Positions 1 to 8,503 of a stretch of 64,000 nt of DNA are shown here, in pieces. The notes beneath the pieces were generated by a model. It was not told the DNA's origin, did not search any database, and was given only the letters and a program-made list of their open reading frames with translations. The stretch is from G963665405 sp963665405 (GTDB taxonomy: Bacteria > Chloroflexota > Dehalococcoidia > Lucifugimonadales > G963665405), in contig OY762261.2 in the NCBI GenBank assembly GCA_963665405.2, forward strand, positions 124,001 through 188,000. Direction: 5' to 3'. Position numbers and translations under genes: made by a program. How positions within the stretch are numbered: the stretch's first letter is position 1; every line of letters starts with the position of its first letter.

Positions 1-1096
1 CCGGCACCAGCGCCCTGCTCCCCTTGATCGACTCCCGTCTGCTGTCGAAGAACGACCAACTCCCCTGAACGTCATCGAGCACCGTGATGTCTGCCTCGCG
101 GCCCACGGCCAGGCTGCCGAGCGTGTCGTCCATGCCCAGGGCCCTGGCCGGGTTGACCGTCACCATCCGCACGACGTCCTCCAGCTCCAATCCCAGGGCC
201 ATGAAGCGCGACATCATCTCCGTCAGGCTGTGGACGGTGTTCAGGCGCCCCGGAATCGTCAGGTCGGTGCTGATCGTGCTTGGCCGAACCCCCTGGTCGA
301 GGGCGGCCCTGGCCGTCTCGAAGCTGAAGTTGAACCTGCCCATCGCCGGATCGAGGCAGACCCCGCGCTCCTGAGCATCCAGCAGCTCCGGCAGCACCGT
401 GCCAGTCTCGTCGAGGATGCGGCCGGGATTGCCCGTCAGCAGGTGCGTCAGGATGTCTCCCGGCCGGAGCAGCGGCAGAAGCTGCCGCGTGAGCGTTGGA
501 CCTTCGGTGATGTAGGGGTCCCCGATGTGGACCATCAGCTTGACCCCGCCCTCCTCGGCCGCCCTCTTTGCCAGGGTGACCATCTCGATGCCGATCTTCG
601 GAACCGCGGGTCCGACGGCCCGAACTTTGACTCCCCGGATGAGCGGCCTGTTGGCCCTGATGATATCGACGGTGTGGTCCACGTCTATGTCGTCCCGGTC
701 CGCGATCTCAGGCATGTAAGCCAGTCCGGCACGGCCGATATGGATCATGCAGAGGATGCGCGTCCTGGCCCGAGGGACGATGTGCTCTGGAAAGCCCCCG
801 AAGGTGTACGCGCCGGCGCTGCCGGCATCGACCATCGTCGTAACCCCGGCCCTGACACCGCCCACGTCCGCGTCAATGCCGGTCTCGTCCACGCCTTTGT
901 AGACGTGACAGTGGAGGTCGATCAGCCCGGGGACGACAAGCTTGCCCGAGACATCGACGACGCGGCCCGTACCGGCGGGGTCGATGGATGCGGCCACCTC
1001 GGCGATGGAGCCGCCCTTGACGGCTACGTCGAGATTTCCGTCCAGTCCCTGGCTAGGGTCGAGGACCCGGCCGCCCTTCAAGAGTAGATCGGTCAC
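1..1096 (-). CDS. Amidohydrolase/deacetylase-family metallohydrolase (dihydroorotase-like), C-terminus cut by window edge
   Basis: The minus strand reads open from a GTG at 1096 to the window edge, so the C-terminus is missing. The N-terminus (TDLLLKGGRVLDPS) is the small beta-sandwich of composite-domain amidohydrolases. It is followed by GLIDLHCHVY, whose His-x-His binds metal, and by GVTTMVDAGSAGA and a LMVHIGDP segment, as in the PRK09237-type 'dihydroorotase/deacetylase' group. HLLTG and STDLT near residues 215-290 fit the remaining metal ligands. Such enzymes hydrolyse cyclic amides or N-acetyl groups; the substrate cannot be read from sequence. No pyrimidine genes lie beside it, so true PyrC is unlikely. 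A GAAGGCGG stretch 8-15 bases upstream may be the ribosome binding site. Confidence 0.8.
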   Translation of the reverse strand, partial: MTDLLLKGGRVLDPSQGLDGNLDVAVKGGSIAEVAASIDPAGTGRVVDVSGKLVVPGLIDLHCHVYKGVDETGIDADVGGVRAGVTTMVDAGSAGAYTFGGFPEHIVPRARTRILCMIHIGRAGLAYMPEIADRDDIDVDHTVDIIRANRPLIRGVKVRAVGPAVPKIGIEMVTLAKRAAEEGGVKLMVHIGDPYITEGPTLTRQLLPLLRPGDILTHLLTGNPGRILDETGTVLPELLDAQERGVCLDPAMGRFNFSFETARAALDQGVRPSTISTDLTIPGRLNTVHSLTEMMSRFMALGLELEDVVRMVTVNPARALGMDDTLGSLAVGREADITVLDDVQGSWSFFDSRRESIKGSRALVP

Positions 1097-1826
1097 CGTA
1101 GTACCGCCTTCGGGGTCAACGAGAGGGGACGCGCGTGAGGTCCCCTTATGAGAGCAGGCCCGATGGTATACCAGCCTAGGGCGGGCTCGCAAGGGTCGCC
1201 GGTCGATGCCATCCAGAAGACGCCCCATGCACCCGAAGGGGCGCAGCATACACCCGACCCGTCACAGGGTGGGCGGACTTACCGCAACCTGCGCAGGGGG
1301 CCGTCGGGCCTCATCTCGTCGAGGATCGTCCCTGTGGCCGCCGAGAGTGTCTCGCCCTTCTCTCTGTGACACGCCAGTATGTCCAGGGCGAAATCGGATA
1401 CGGCCGGCGGGACCCTCAAGGAGTCTGGAAGATACCTCATGCACCTGCTCCGCATGACCTGTGCGGGTCGAGCACTCTTCTCGGCGCATGCGTAAGCGTA
1501 GCCGCAGAGGTACGCGTAGCAGATGGTGATCTCCCGATGGAGGGGACGCACGCTGCTGTGCGAAGGAGGTCTTCGAGAGCCCAATACACGGGTTCTCAAC
1601 ACTGGGCGGCGTGGCGGCATTCGGGCCTCAGTCAGATGAGCGATTGGACGCCGGTACAGCAAGCGTACCGAATTCATACTAGACGAAGGTCGGGACTCTT
1701 ACAAGTGTTCTAATGTCCGGGCTTGGAGGATTCTGCACGGCTGACCTGTCCGCGCACCGGCGGCGCGTCGGTGACTGCCTAGGTTTATCCAGGGTGTTCT
1801 GATATATTAGCGTCTGGACGGGGGCG
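1097..1826. other. 730-bp intergenic region, possible gene remnant
   Basis: No convincing gene is seen. A TTGCGA/TATACC pair on the minus strand near 1165-1200 could drive the amidohydrolase. The only reading frame with any protein-like character is minus 1279-1440 (53 codons, starting MRYLPDSLRVPP, ending RPDGPLRRLR). It has no recognisable family and may be a remnant of a longer gene. Confidence 0.4.
1803..1808 (+). promoter_or_regulatory. Extended -10 promoter of argF
   Basis: TATATT preceded by TG one base upstream (TGATATATT) forms an extended -10 box, 18 bp before the argF ATG. No good -35 box is visible, as is usual for extended -10 promoters. The resulting leader would be only about 10-12 nt. 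Confidence 0.45.
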
Positions 1827-2744
1827 ATGAGAGGCAACGACTTTCTTTCCGTGGCAGACTTTTCCTCGGATGAGGTGCGCCAGGTCGTCGAGCAGGCCCG
1901 GCGGATCAAGGGCGAGAATCCCTCGCACCTCCTGGACGGGAAGACGATCGCACTTCTCTTCGAGAAGCCCTCCCTCCGGACGAGGGTGAGCTTCGAGGTG
2001 GGGATTCGGCAGATGGGGGGACATCCTATCTACCTGAGCAGGGAGGACATCGGGCTGGGCGTCAGGGAGCCGGTCAAGGACATCGCCCGCGTGCTGGGCA
2101 GGTGGGTAGACGCGCTGGTGGCCCGGGTCTTCGATCACGAGGACCTGGAGACGCTGGCGGGCTACTCCGATGTCCCCGTGATCAACGCTCTCTCCGACCT
2201 GGAGCATCCCTGCCAGGCGATCGCAGACATCCTCACGATTCTCGAGCACAAGGACCGCCTGGAAGGGCTCAAGGTCGCGTTTGTCGGCGACGGGAACAAC
2301 GTGGCCGCCAGTCTGGCGGTGGCGTGCGCGTCGGTCGCCGCAGACTTCACTCTGGCCTCGCCCGAGGACTACAGAGTCGCCGCCGCTCCATGGGAGGAGG
2401 CGACGCGGAGGGCGATATCCTCCGAGTCGAGGGTCGAATGGGTGGCAGCTCCAGAAGAGGCGGTGCGGGGAGCAGACGTAGTCTACACCGATGTCTGGGC
2501 AAGCATGGGTCAGGAGAGCGAGCGGGAGGAGCGCCGCCGCGCCTTCGCTGCTTACCAGGTAGACACCGAGCTGATGTCGGGCGCCAAGCCCGGCGCCATC
2601 TTCCTGCACGATATGCCCGCTCATGAGGGCGAGGAGATCGCACCGGGGATGCTCGAGCATCCCGGCTCGGTCGTATTCGATCAGGCCGAGAACCGGCTGC
2701 ACGCCCAGAAGGCGATCCTCACCAAGCTGCTCGCACCGGGCTAG
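1827..2744 (+). CDS. argF: Ornithine carbamoyltransferase
   Basis: Transfers the carbamoyl group of carbamoyl phosphate to ornithine, giving citrulline in arginine synthesis. At 305 residues it has the usual length. The carbamoyl-phosphate loop is KPSLRTRVSFE near residues 47-57, and DLEHPCQAIAD near 128-138 holds the conserved HPCQ. The ornithine-side motif, normally HCLP, reads HDMPAHEGEE here, so the usual cysteine is Asp. The C-terminal VVFDQAENRLHAQKA is typical of OTCases. The ATG at 1827 follows a GGGGGCG sequence. No other arginine gene is adjacent; der starts 21 bp downstream. Confidence 0.92.
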   Translation: MRGNDFLSVADFSSDEVRQVVEQARRIKGENPSHLLDGKTIALLFEKPSLRTRVSFEVGIRQMGGHPIYLSREDIGLGVREPVKDIARVLGRWVDALVARVFDHEDLETLAGYSDVPVINALSDLEHPCQAIADILTILEHKDRLEGLKVAFVGDGNNVAASLAVACASVAADFTLASPEDYRVAAAPWEEATRRAISSESRVEWVAAPEEAVRGADVVYTDVWASMGQESEREERRRAFAAYQVDTELMSGAKPGAIFLHDMPAHEGEEIAPGMLEHPGSVVFDQAENRLHAQKAILTKLLAPG

Positions 2745-2765
2745 CCGGGCCTCGAGGGATTCACC

Positions 2766-4085
2766 GTGCCCAAGCCTCTCGTGGCCATCGTAGGCCGGCC
2801 CAACGTCGGCAAGTCCACCCTCTTCAACCGCATCTCCGGTGAGTTCAAGGCAATCGTATCCGAGGTTGCCGGGACCACGCGGGACCGCGTCACCACCGAC
2901 ACGGTCTGGGGGGGACGGGAGTTCATCCTCGTGGACACCGGCGGTCTAGCCCTGCTCTCCGAGACCGACCTCGAAGACAAGGTGCGTCAGCAGATCGGCG
3001 TAGCGGTGGACCAGGCCGACGTCATAGTGATGGTGGTCGACACCTCCCAGGGCGTGACTCCCGCCGACCGAGACGTAGCCGAGGCCCTGCGTCCCGCCGG
3101 CAAGTCCGTGGTCCTGGCCGCCAACAAGGCTGACAACGTGAGCCGGGAGACGGGTGCGCTGGAGTTCTACGAGCTGGGCCTGGACGACCCGATGCCGGTC
3201 AGCGCCTACCACAACCTGGGCGTCGACGACCTGATGGCGGAGGTCATCGATCGGCTGCCCGTCGAGTCCGACGCGCCGGAGCCGGACGCCGACCTGCGGC
3301 TCGCGATCGTTGGGCGCACCAACGTAGGCAAGTCGCAGCTGTTGAACGCCATCACCGGCGAGGAGCGATCGATCGTCAGCCCCGTACCCGGCACCACGCG
3401 GGACGCGGTGGATACGCTCGTGAAATTCCGAGACCAGACGGTGCTTCTCATCGATACGGCGGGGATCAGAAGGCGGGGCAAGATCGAGGCCGGTATCGAG
3501 CGGTACAGCGCTCTGAGGGCCGTCAGGGCGATCGACCGCGCAGATGTCGTCATACTGGTCGTCGATGCGTCGGAGCTGGCGACTAATCAGGACGCCCACG
3601 TCGCAAGCTACGTCCTGGAGAGCTACAAAGGGCTGGTCATTGCGGTCAACAAGTGGGACCTTGCCCACGGGCTGGAGCTGACGCAGGACGACGCGGTCAG
3701 GCACGTGCAGGGGCGGTTCAAGTTTGCGTCGTACGCGCCTATCTGCCTCATCTCCGCCCTGCGCGAGACGGGCATCGAGCCTCTGCTGGACACGGCGTGG
3801 GACGTGTACGGCGAGTGGACGAAGAGCGTTCCGCGCTATGAGCTCAGACGTCTGGTGCTGAACGCGGTGGCGGAGCACCCTCCGGCCGCGTACGGGAAGC
3901 GCTCCGCGAAGATCTACAGCGTGTCCCAGGACCGGACCGGACCGCCAAGTTTCACCTTCTACGTAAATCGACCCGAGATGGTACACTTCTCGTACCAACG
4001 ATACCTGGAGAACACGTTGAGAGCGGCCTACGGGTTCAGGGGAAGCCGTTTGAGGTTTCGCTTCAAAGGCAGAGGCGAGACATGA
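2766..4085 (+). CDS. der: Ribosome biogenesis GTPase Der (EngA)
   Basis: Double GTPase needed for 50S ribosome assembly. The first G domain shows GRPNVGKSTLFNRISG (residues 10-25), DTGG and NKAD; the second shows GRTNVGKSQLLNAITG, DTAGIRRRGK and NKWD. A KH-like C-terminal domain follows (ending near FRGSRLRFRFKGRG). At 439 residues it has the normal length. The start is a GTG at 2766. Its stop overlaps the plsY ATG (ATGA at 4082-4085), so der and plsY are translationally coupled, and gpsA follows in the same unit. Confidence 0.95.
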   Translation: MPKPLVAIVGRPNVGKSTLFNRISGEFKAIVSEVAGTTRDRVTTDTVWGGREFILVDTGGLALLSETDLEDKVRQQIGVAVDQADVIVMVVDTSQGVTPADRDVAEALRPAGKSVVLAANKADNVSRETGALEFYELGLDDPMPVSAYHNLGVDDLMAEVIDRLPVESDAPEPDADLRLAIVGRTNVGKSQLLNAITGEERSIVSPVPGTTRDAVDTLVKFRDQTVLLIDTAGIRRRGKIEAGIERYSALRAVRAIDRADVVILVVDASELATNQDAHVASYVLESYKGLVIAVNKWDLAHGLELTQDDAVRHVQGRFKFASYAPICLISALRETGIEPLLDTAWDVYGEWTKSVPRYELRRLVLNAVAEHPPAAYGKRSAKIYSVSQDRTGPPSFTFYVNRPEMVHFSYQRYLENTLRAAYGFRGSRLRFRFKGRGET

Positions 4086-4741
4086 CACCGTATCTGATCA
4101 TGGTGCCCATCGCCTACCTGGTGGGCTCCCTGCCGTTCGGCCTCATCCTGGCCCGCCTCCGGGGGGTCGACCTCCGCAGCTACGGCAGCGGCGCAACCGG
4201 CACGACAAACGTGATGAGGACGCTCGGCAAGCCCGCCGGGGCTCTGGTGCTTCTCCTGGACATGGGCAAGGGCGTCTTCGCGATCGCCATGGCGATGATC
4301 TTTTTCGACTCGCCGGGAGCGGAGGCGGCGGCCGGTGTGGCGGCGCTGGTCGGCCACAACTGGCCCGTGTTCGCGGGCTTCAAGGGTGGCAAGGGGGTCG
4401 CTACCGGTTGGGGCGGGCTGATCCTGTTCTCGCCCTGGTCCGGGCTGGTCGCGACCCTTGTCGGGATTCCGGTTATCCTGGCGTGGCGGTACGCGTCTCT
4501 GGGCTCGCTGCTGGGCACCTCGGCCGGGGTAATCACTTTGATCGTTCTTGCGAGCCTCGGACACCTCCACATCGAGTACATATGGTATGGGGCAGTGGGC
4601 GAGGCCATCATCATCTTCAGACACCGAGACAATATCCAACGGCTGCTGAAGGGCGAGGAGCGCCGGGTGGGCGGCAAGCCCACCGCGGCCGCGGCCGAGA
4701 CCGGGCAGGAAAAGGGAACGAGATCGCCAAGGTCTGTATAG
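4082..4741 (+). CDS. plsY: Acyl-phosphate:glycerol-3-phosphate acyltransferase PlsY
   Basis: Integral membrane enzyme that moves an acyl group from acyl phosphate to glycerol 3-phosphate, the first step of phospholipid synthesis. The PlsY signatures are visible: VGSLPFGLILARL near the N-terminus, YGSGATGTTNVMRTLG (usually GSGNIGATN), and GHNWPVFAGFKGGKGVATG. Five or so hydrophobic segments are present in 219 residues. The ATG overlaps the der stop. The next gene, gpsA, supplies glycerol 3-phosphate, the PlsY substrate, so the pair makes metabolic sense. The C-terminal tail after about residue 185 is hydrophilic and overlaps the gpsA start. Confidence 0.93.
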   Translation: MTPYLIMVPIAYLVGSLPFGLILARLRGVDLRSYGSGATGTTNVMRTLGKPAGALVLLLDMGKGVFAIAMAMIFFDSPGAEAAAGVAALVGHNWPVFAGFKGGKGVATGWGGLILFSPWSGLVATLVGIPVILAWRYASLGSLLGTSAGVITLIVLASLGHLHIEYIWYGAVGEAIIIFRHRDNIQRLLKGEERRVGGKPTAAAAETGQEKGTRSPRSV

Positions 4742-5739
4742 TCGGTGCCACCACATGGGGCACGACGCTGGCGATCCTGTTCGCCCGCCGGGGTATCGAC
4801 GTCCACCTGTGGGCGCGAACGGATGACGAGGCGGAGACTTTGCGCGCGGCGGGCCAGAACGAGAGGTTCGTTCCGGGCGCGATGTTCCCGCCCTCGCTCG
4901 CAGTCACCTCGTCGATGGCGGAGGCCGCGGACGGGGCCACGGTCGTGATGGTCGTGGTTCCCTCGCGATCGCTGCGCGACAACGCGCGTGCCATGCGGCG
5001 GGGCATCCTGGAGCCCACCATCGTCATCAGCGCCGCCAAGGGGTTGGAGCCCGGGTCGGGCAAACGGATGACCCAGCTTCTCGAAGAGGAGCTACCCGAG
5101 TCGTTCCATCCCACTCTTTGTGCCCTCTCGGGCCCAAATCTAGCGCAGGAAATCGTCGAGGGCAAACCCTCATCCACGGTGATCGCATCTATAAGCAAAG
5201 AGGCTTCGGAAGAGGCCCAGGCTCTACTCACGTCTCCGACGTTCCGTGTCTATACGAATAATGACGTGGTCGGCGTGGAACTGGGTGGGGCTCTGAAGAA
5301 CATCCTGGCCCTCGGCGCCGGCACCGTCGACGGGCTCAAGTACGGTGACAACGCCAAGGCGGCCTTCCTGACCAGGGGGCTGGCCGAGATAACGCGGCTG
5401 GCGATAGCCGCTGGCGCAAACCCGCTGACCATCGCCGGCCTGGCGGGAGTGGGTGACCTGATCGCCACCTGCTCGAGCCGGCTGAGCCGGAATCACCATG
5501 TCGGTGAGGAGATGGCCAAGGGCCGGTCCATAGGCGAGATCCTCTCGACTATGACCAACGTCGCCGAGGGCGTCGACACGACCGCGGCGGCGGTCGCCCT
5601 GGCGGAAAGGCTCGGGGTCGAGATGCCGATAACACAGGCCATCTACAAGGTCCTGTTCGAGGGCGTGCCGATCAGCACGGCTGTAGAGAGCCTGATGGGC
5701 CGCGCGCCCGCTCCCGAGTGGGCGGGGGTCAATATCTAG
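4723..5739 (+). CDS. gpsA: Glycerol-3-phosphate dehydrogenase [NAD(P)+], apparent AUC start
   Basis: Reduces dihydroxyacetone phosphate to glycerol 3-phosphate for membrane lipid synthesis; it follows plsY. The Rossmann motif reads VGATTWGTTLA, a GxTxWG form. SAAKGLEPGSG, LSGPNLAQEI, the catalytic-lysine segment GGALKNILALG and the GVGDLIATCSS loop are all present. By homology the protein should begin at about AKVCIVGATTWG, but no in-frame ATG, GTG or TTG exists there: the frame upstream to 4640 has no start codon and the first internal ATG (near residue 48) falls after the nucleotide-binding motif. An ATC at 4723-4725 lies 5 bases after a GGGA sequence and gives a full-length 338-residue protein overlapping plsY by 19 bp. 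I take it as an AUC start or an ATG miscalled in the assembly. Confidence 0.85.
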   Translation: MAKVCIVGATTWGTTLAILFARRGIDVHLWARTDDEAETLRAAGQNERFVPGAMFPPSLAVTSSMAEAADGATVVMVVVPSRSLRDNARAMRRGILEPTIVISAAKGLEPGSGKRMTQLLEEELPESFHPTLCALSGPNLAQEIVEGKPSSTVIASISKEASEEAQALLTSPTFRVYTNNDVVGVELGGALKNILALGAGTVDGLKYGDNAKAAFLTRGLAEITRLAIAAGANPLTIAGLAGVGDLIATCSSRLSRNHHVGEEMAKGRSIGEILSTMTNVAEGVDTTAAAVALAERLGVEMPITQAIYKVLFEGVPISTAVESLMGRAPAPEWAGVNI

Positions 5740-5782
5740 CGGAGACACCGATGGCTCGGTCCGCAGAGCTCTGCGGAGACCG

Positions 5783-7489
5783 GTGCCGGTGAAGCCAGGA
5801 GAGCGATTGCCCGACGATACCAGGCCGCCCGAGGGCGCTTCTCTGGGCCCGTCGGCGAGCGTAGCCGACCCGGCCGGCAGATTCCGATCGCTGCCTCGAA
5901 GGCAGGTCCAGCTAACGATGGCCGGCGTGATGGCCGCCCTGTTCCTGTCGGCGCTGGACCAGACCGTGGTCAGCACGGCGATGCCCCGCATTATCACCGA
6001 CCTGGGGGGTCTGGACCGGTTCACCTGGGTGGTGACCGCCTATCTCGTGGCGTCGACGACGGCGGTCCCCATCGTCGGGAAGCTGTCCGACATGTACGGC
6101 CGGAAGAGCTTCCTGATAGGCGGGATCGTCATCTTCCTGGTGGGTTCGGCTCTGGCCGGACTGAGCCAGACGATGAACCAGCTCATCGTCTTTCGGGCTG
6201 TTCAGGGGCTTGGCGGCGGCGTGATGATGGCCATCGCCTTCGTCTCCGTGGCCGACCTCTTCCCTCCGGCAGACCGCGGGAAGTACCAGGGCTTCATCGC
6301 GGCAGTCTTCGGCCTGTCCTCCGTGGTCGGACCCGTATTCGGCGGCCTAATAACGGACACGCTGTCCTGGCACTGGATCTTCTACATCAACATTCCGCTG
6401 GGGATCCCCATCATCGCTCTGTTCGTCCGGTACTTCCCGAATCCTCCACGCGCCCAGGTCAGGCATCGGCCTGACTACCCCGGCATCGTGCTGCTCATGC
6501 TCGCGGTCGTGCCCCTGCTGATCGGCCTGTCCTGGGGCGGCGTCCAGTATGCGTGGGGGTCCGCTCAGGTCGTGACCGCGCTTGCGGTCTCGCTCGCCGC
6601 GGTCATTCTCTTCGTGGTGGCCGAGACGCGTGCCTCGGAGCCGGTGATGCCACTGTCCATATACCGGAACCGAGTGGTGACGATCTCCCTGACGGTCTCA
6701 TTCTTAACGGGCTTTGCGATGTTCAGCGGCTTCCTCTTCATCCCGTTGTTCTTTCAAGGTGTGCTGGGGGCCTCGGCGACGAGCAGCGGCAGCTTCCTGA
6801 CCCCCATGATGCTCGGTATCGTCTTTGGAGCCATCCTCTCCGGCCAGAGCCTGTCCAGGCTCGGCGGACACTATCGCTCCCAGGGCCTACTCGGCATCGC
6901 GGTGATGGGCGTGGGGATGTTCCTGATATCCCGGATGAGCGCGGATACCAGCTTCGCGGGGGCGTTGGTGAACATCGTGCTGATGGGCTTCGGCCTGGGC
7001 ATCACGTTCCCGGCGTTCACGATCGCCGTGCAAAACGCGGTTCCTCACAGCGTGGTCGGGGTCGCGACATCGGCCACCCAGTTCTACCGAACCATAGGGG
7101 GAACGATGGGCCTCGCAGCCCTGGGTGCCGTAATGGCGAGCGGCTTCGCCTCCAGGTTGGCCAGGTCCCTTCCCGACTCGGTCGTGGACGCTGTGCCTCC
7201 GGACCTGCTCGCGGAGCTAACCGACAACCCCCAGGCTCTGGTCAACCCCGACGCGATGACGGTGCTTCGAGACAGCTTGAGCGGCCTGGGGCCGGAGAGC
7301 GCCGAGGTCACACGGCAGCTGGTCGACACGCTGCGGGAGTCCCTGGCCTCGGCGATCGGCGAGGTCTTTCTTGTAGGACTGGTTGCGCTTGGAGTCGCGT
7401 TCCTGGCAACGCTGCTGCTCACCGAGATTCCGCTGAGGCGGGCTGAAGATGCCACCGAGCCCGTCCCCGCCAGCGCCGCCGAGGGCTAG
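5783..7489 (+). CDS. DHA2-family MFS drug/proton antiporter (EmrB/QacA type)
   Basis: A 568-residue membrane protein with about 14 hydrophobic helices. MFS motif A is visible as GKLSDMYGRKS. Motif C is recognisable in SSVVGPVFGG, followed by the DHA2 sequence SWHWIFYINIPLG. An acidic residue in the first helix (FLSALDQTVVSTAMP) is the conserved Asp of this family. It probably exports toxic compounds using proton motive force; the substrate is unknown. The start is GTG at 5783, or GTG at 5789, 40 bp after gpsA. The gene ends convergently, overlapping prmA by 4 bp. No regulator gene is adjacent. Confidence 0.88.
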   Translation: MPVKPGERLPDDTRPPEGASLGPSASVADPAGRFRSLPRRQVQLTMAGVMAALFLSALDQTVVSTAMPRIITDLGGLDRFTWVVTAYLVASTTAVPIVGKLSDMYGRKSFLIGGIVIFLVGSALAGLSQTMNQLIVFRAVQGLGGGVMMAIAFVSVADLFPPADRGKYQGFIAAVFGLSSVVGPVFGGLITDTLSWHWIFYINIPLGIPIIALFVRYFPNPPRAQVRHRPDYPGIVLLMLAVVPLLIGLSWGGVQYAWGSAQVVTALAVSLAAVILFVVAETRASEPVMPLSIYRNRVVTISLTVSFLTGFAMFSGFLFIPLFFQGVLGASATSSGSFLTPMMLGIVFGAILSGQSLSRLGGHYRSQGLLGIAVMGVGMFLISRMSADTSFAGALVNIVLMGFGLGITFPAFTIAVQNAVPHSVVGVATSATQFYRTIGGTMGLAALGAVMASGFASRLARSLPDSVVDAVPPDLLAELTDNPQALVNPDAMTVLRDSLSGLGPESAEVTRQLVDTLRESLASAIGEVFLVGLVALGVAFLATLLLTEIPLRRAEDATEPVPASAAEG

Positions 7490-8400
7490 GAGCTCTCGTC
7501 CGACACGAGGGCCACCAGCGTCACCCAGTCCCCGTCAGCGAAGACGGCCTCCATCTGGGCGCCACAGTCCGACAGTCGCGCGGCCACCAGGTCCCGGTCC
7601 TTTTCGAGAATCCCCGAGACCACGATCGATCCGGCCGGCTTCACCGCGGCCACGAGGTGCTCGGCAAGCTCCGAGACGACCCTCGCCGATATGTTTGCCA
7701 TCGCGACGTCGAAGGAGCCGCTGGACACCTCAGGGCGAGGGAGAGTCCCCTCGTAGACGTGAACGACGTTCTCGACCCGGTTCTCCTCCGCGTTGACCCG
7801 GGCAACGCCGGCGGCGACTGAATCGATCTCGACGCCGACGACCGCCAGGGCTCCCAGCCTGGCCGCGGCGATAGAGAGGATGCCCGACCCGCAACCGGCG
7901 TCCAGCACCTTCATCCCCGGCTTTACCAGCCGCTCCGCCTGCTCAAGGCACATTCGCGTGGTCGGGTGGTGGCCTGTGCCAAAGGCCATTCCGGGATCCA
8001 GACGGACGATCACGTCCTGGCCGCGGGGTTCATATGAGCGCCAGGTCGGGACCACGACGATGCGCCGTCCGATCTTGAGGACGTCGAAGTGCTTCTTCCA
8101 CGCGTCCTGCCACTCATCCTGGTCAATGACCCTTTCACGGAGCCGGGAGCCAGGAGAGAGGTGGGAGACCAGCCGGACCCCGAGGTCGATCCGGTTGCGT
8201 CTGTCCTCCGTCGTCTGATCGACGGGGAGGTAGGTCCGGACCGTGACCAGGGCGCCGTCTGGGGGCGTCTCGCCCTCGTCCGGGTTGAAGCCCCCGCCCT
8301 CCTCGACCGCGACCCCTCCACGGCCGTAGGAGTGGAAGAGCTGCGACAGGGGCTCCACGAACTCCCGAGGGCAGACTACGCTCAGCTCCAGCCACTTCAC
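7486..8400 (-). CDS. prmA: Ribosomal protein L11 methyltransferase
   Basis: SAM-dependent enzyme that trimethylates L11. The SAM-binding motif is VLDAGCGSGILSIAAARLG, preceded by the family signature DPGMAFGTGHHPTTRMCL. VAMANISARVVSEL is motif IV. I place the start at a GTG at 8400 (protein beginning MKWLELSVVCP) because it is preceded by AGAGGCG and matches the usual N-terminus; an ATG 31 codons further upstream would add an unconserved extension. It lies downstream of dnaJ (104 bp), a common arrangement, and is presumably in the hrcA/dnaJ transcription unit. Confidence 0.92.
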   Translation of the reverse strand: MKWLELSVVCPREFVEPLSQLFHSYGRGGVAVEEGGGFNPDEGETPPDGALVTVRTYLPVDQTTEDRRNRIDLGVRLVSHLSPGSRLRERVIDQDEWQDAWKKHFDVLKIGRRIVVVPTWRSYEPRGQDVIVRLDPGMAFGTGHHPTTRMCLEQAERLVKPGMKVLDAGCGSGILSIAAARLGALAVVGVEIDSVAAGVARVNAEENRVENVVHVYEGTLPRPEVSSGSFDVAMANISARVVSELAEHLVAAVKPAGSIVVSGILEKDRDLVAARLSDCGAQMEAVFADGDWVTLVALVSDESS

Positions 8401-8503
8401 GGCAATCGCCTCTGGGCTCGGAAGATCTGTCGGGACCAGGACGGCACGGTTGGCAGCCAAGGGATAGCCGCCTGGGATTCGGGTTCGTCCCATCGCCAGG
8501 GAC

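Noticed and set aside
230..1087. Plus-strand open frame of 285 codons at the left edge
   Set aside because: It mirrors the edge-truncated amidohydrolase on the minus strand, which has clear metal-binding motifs.
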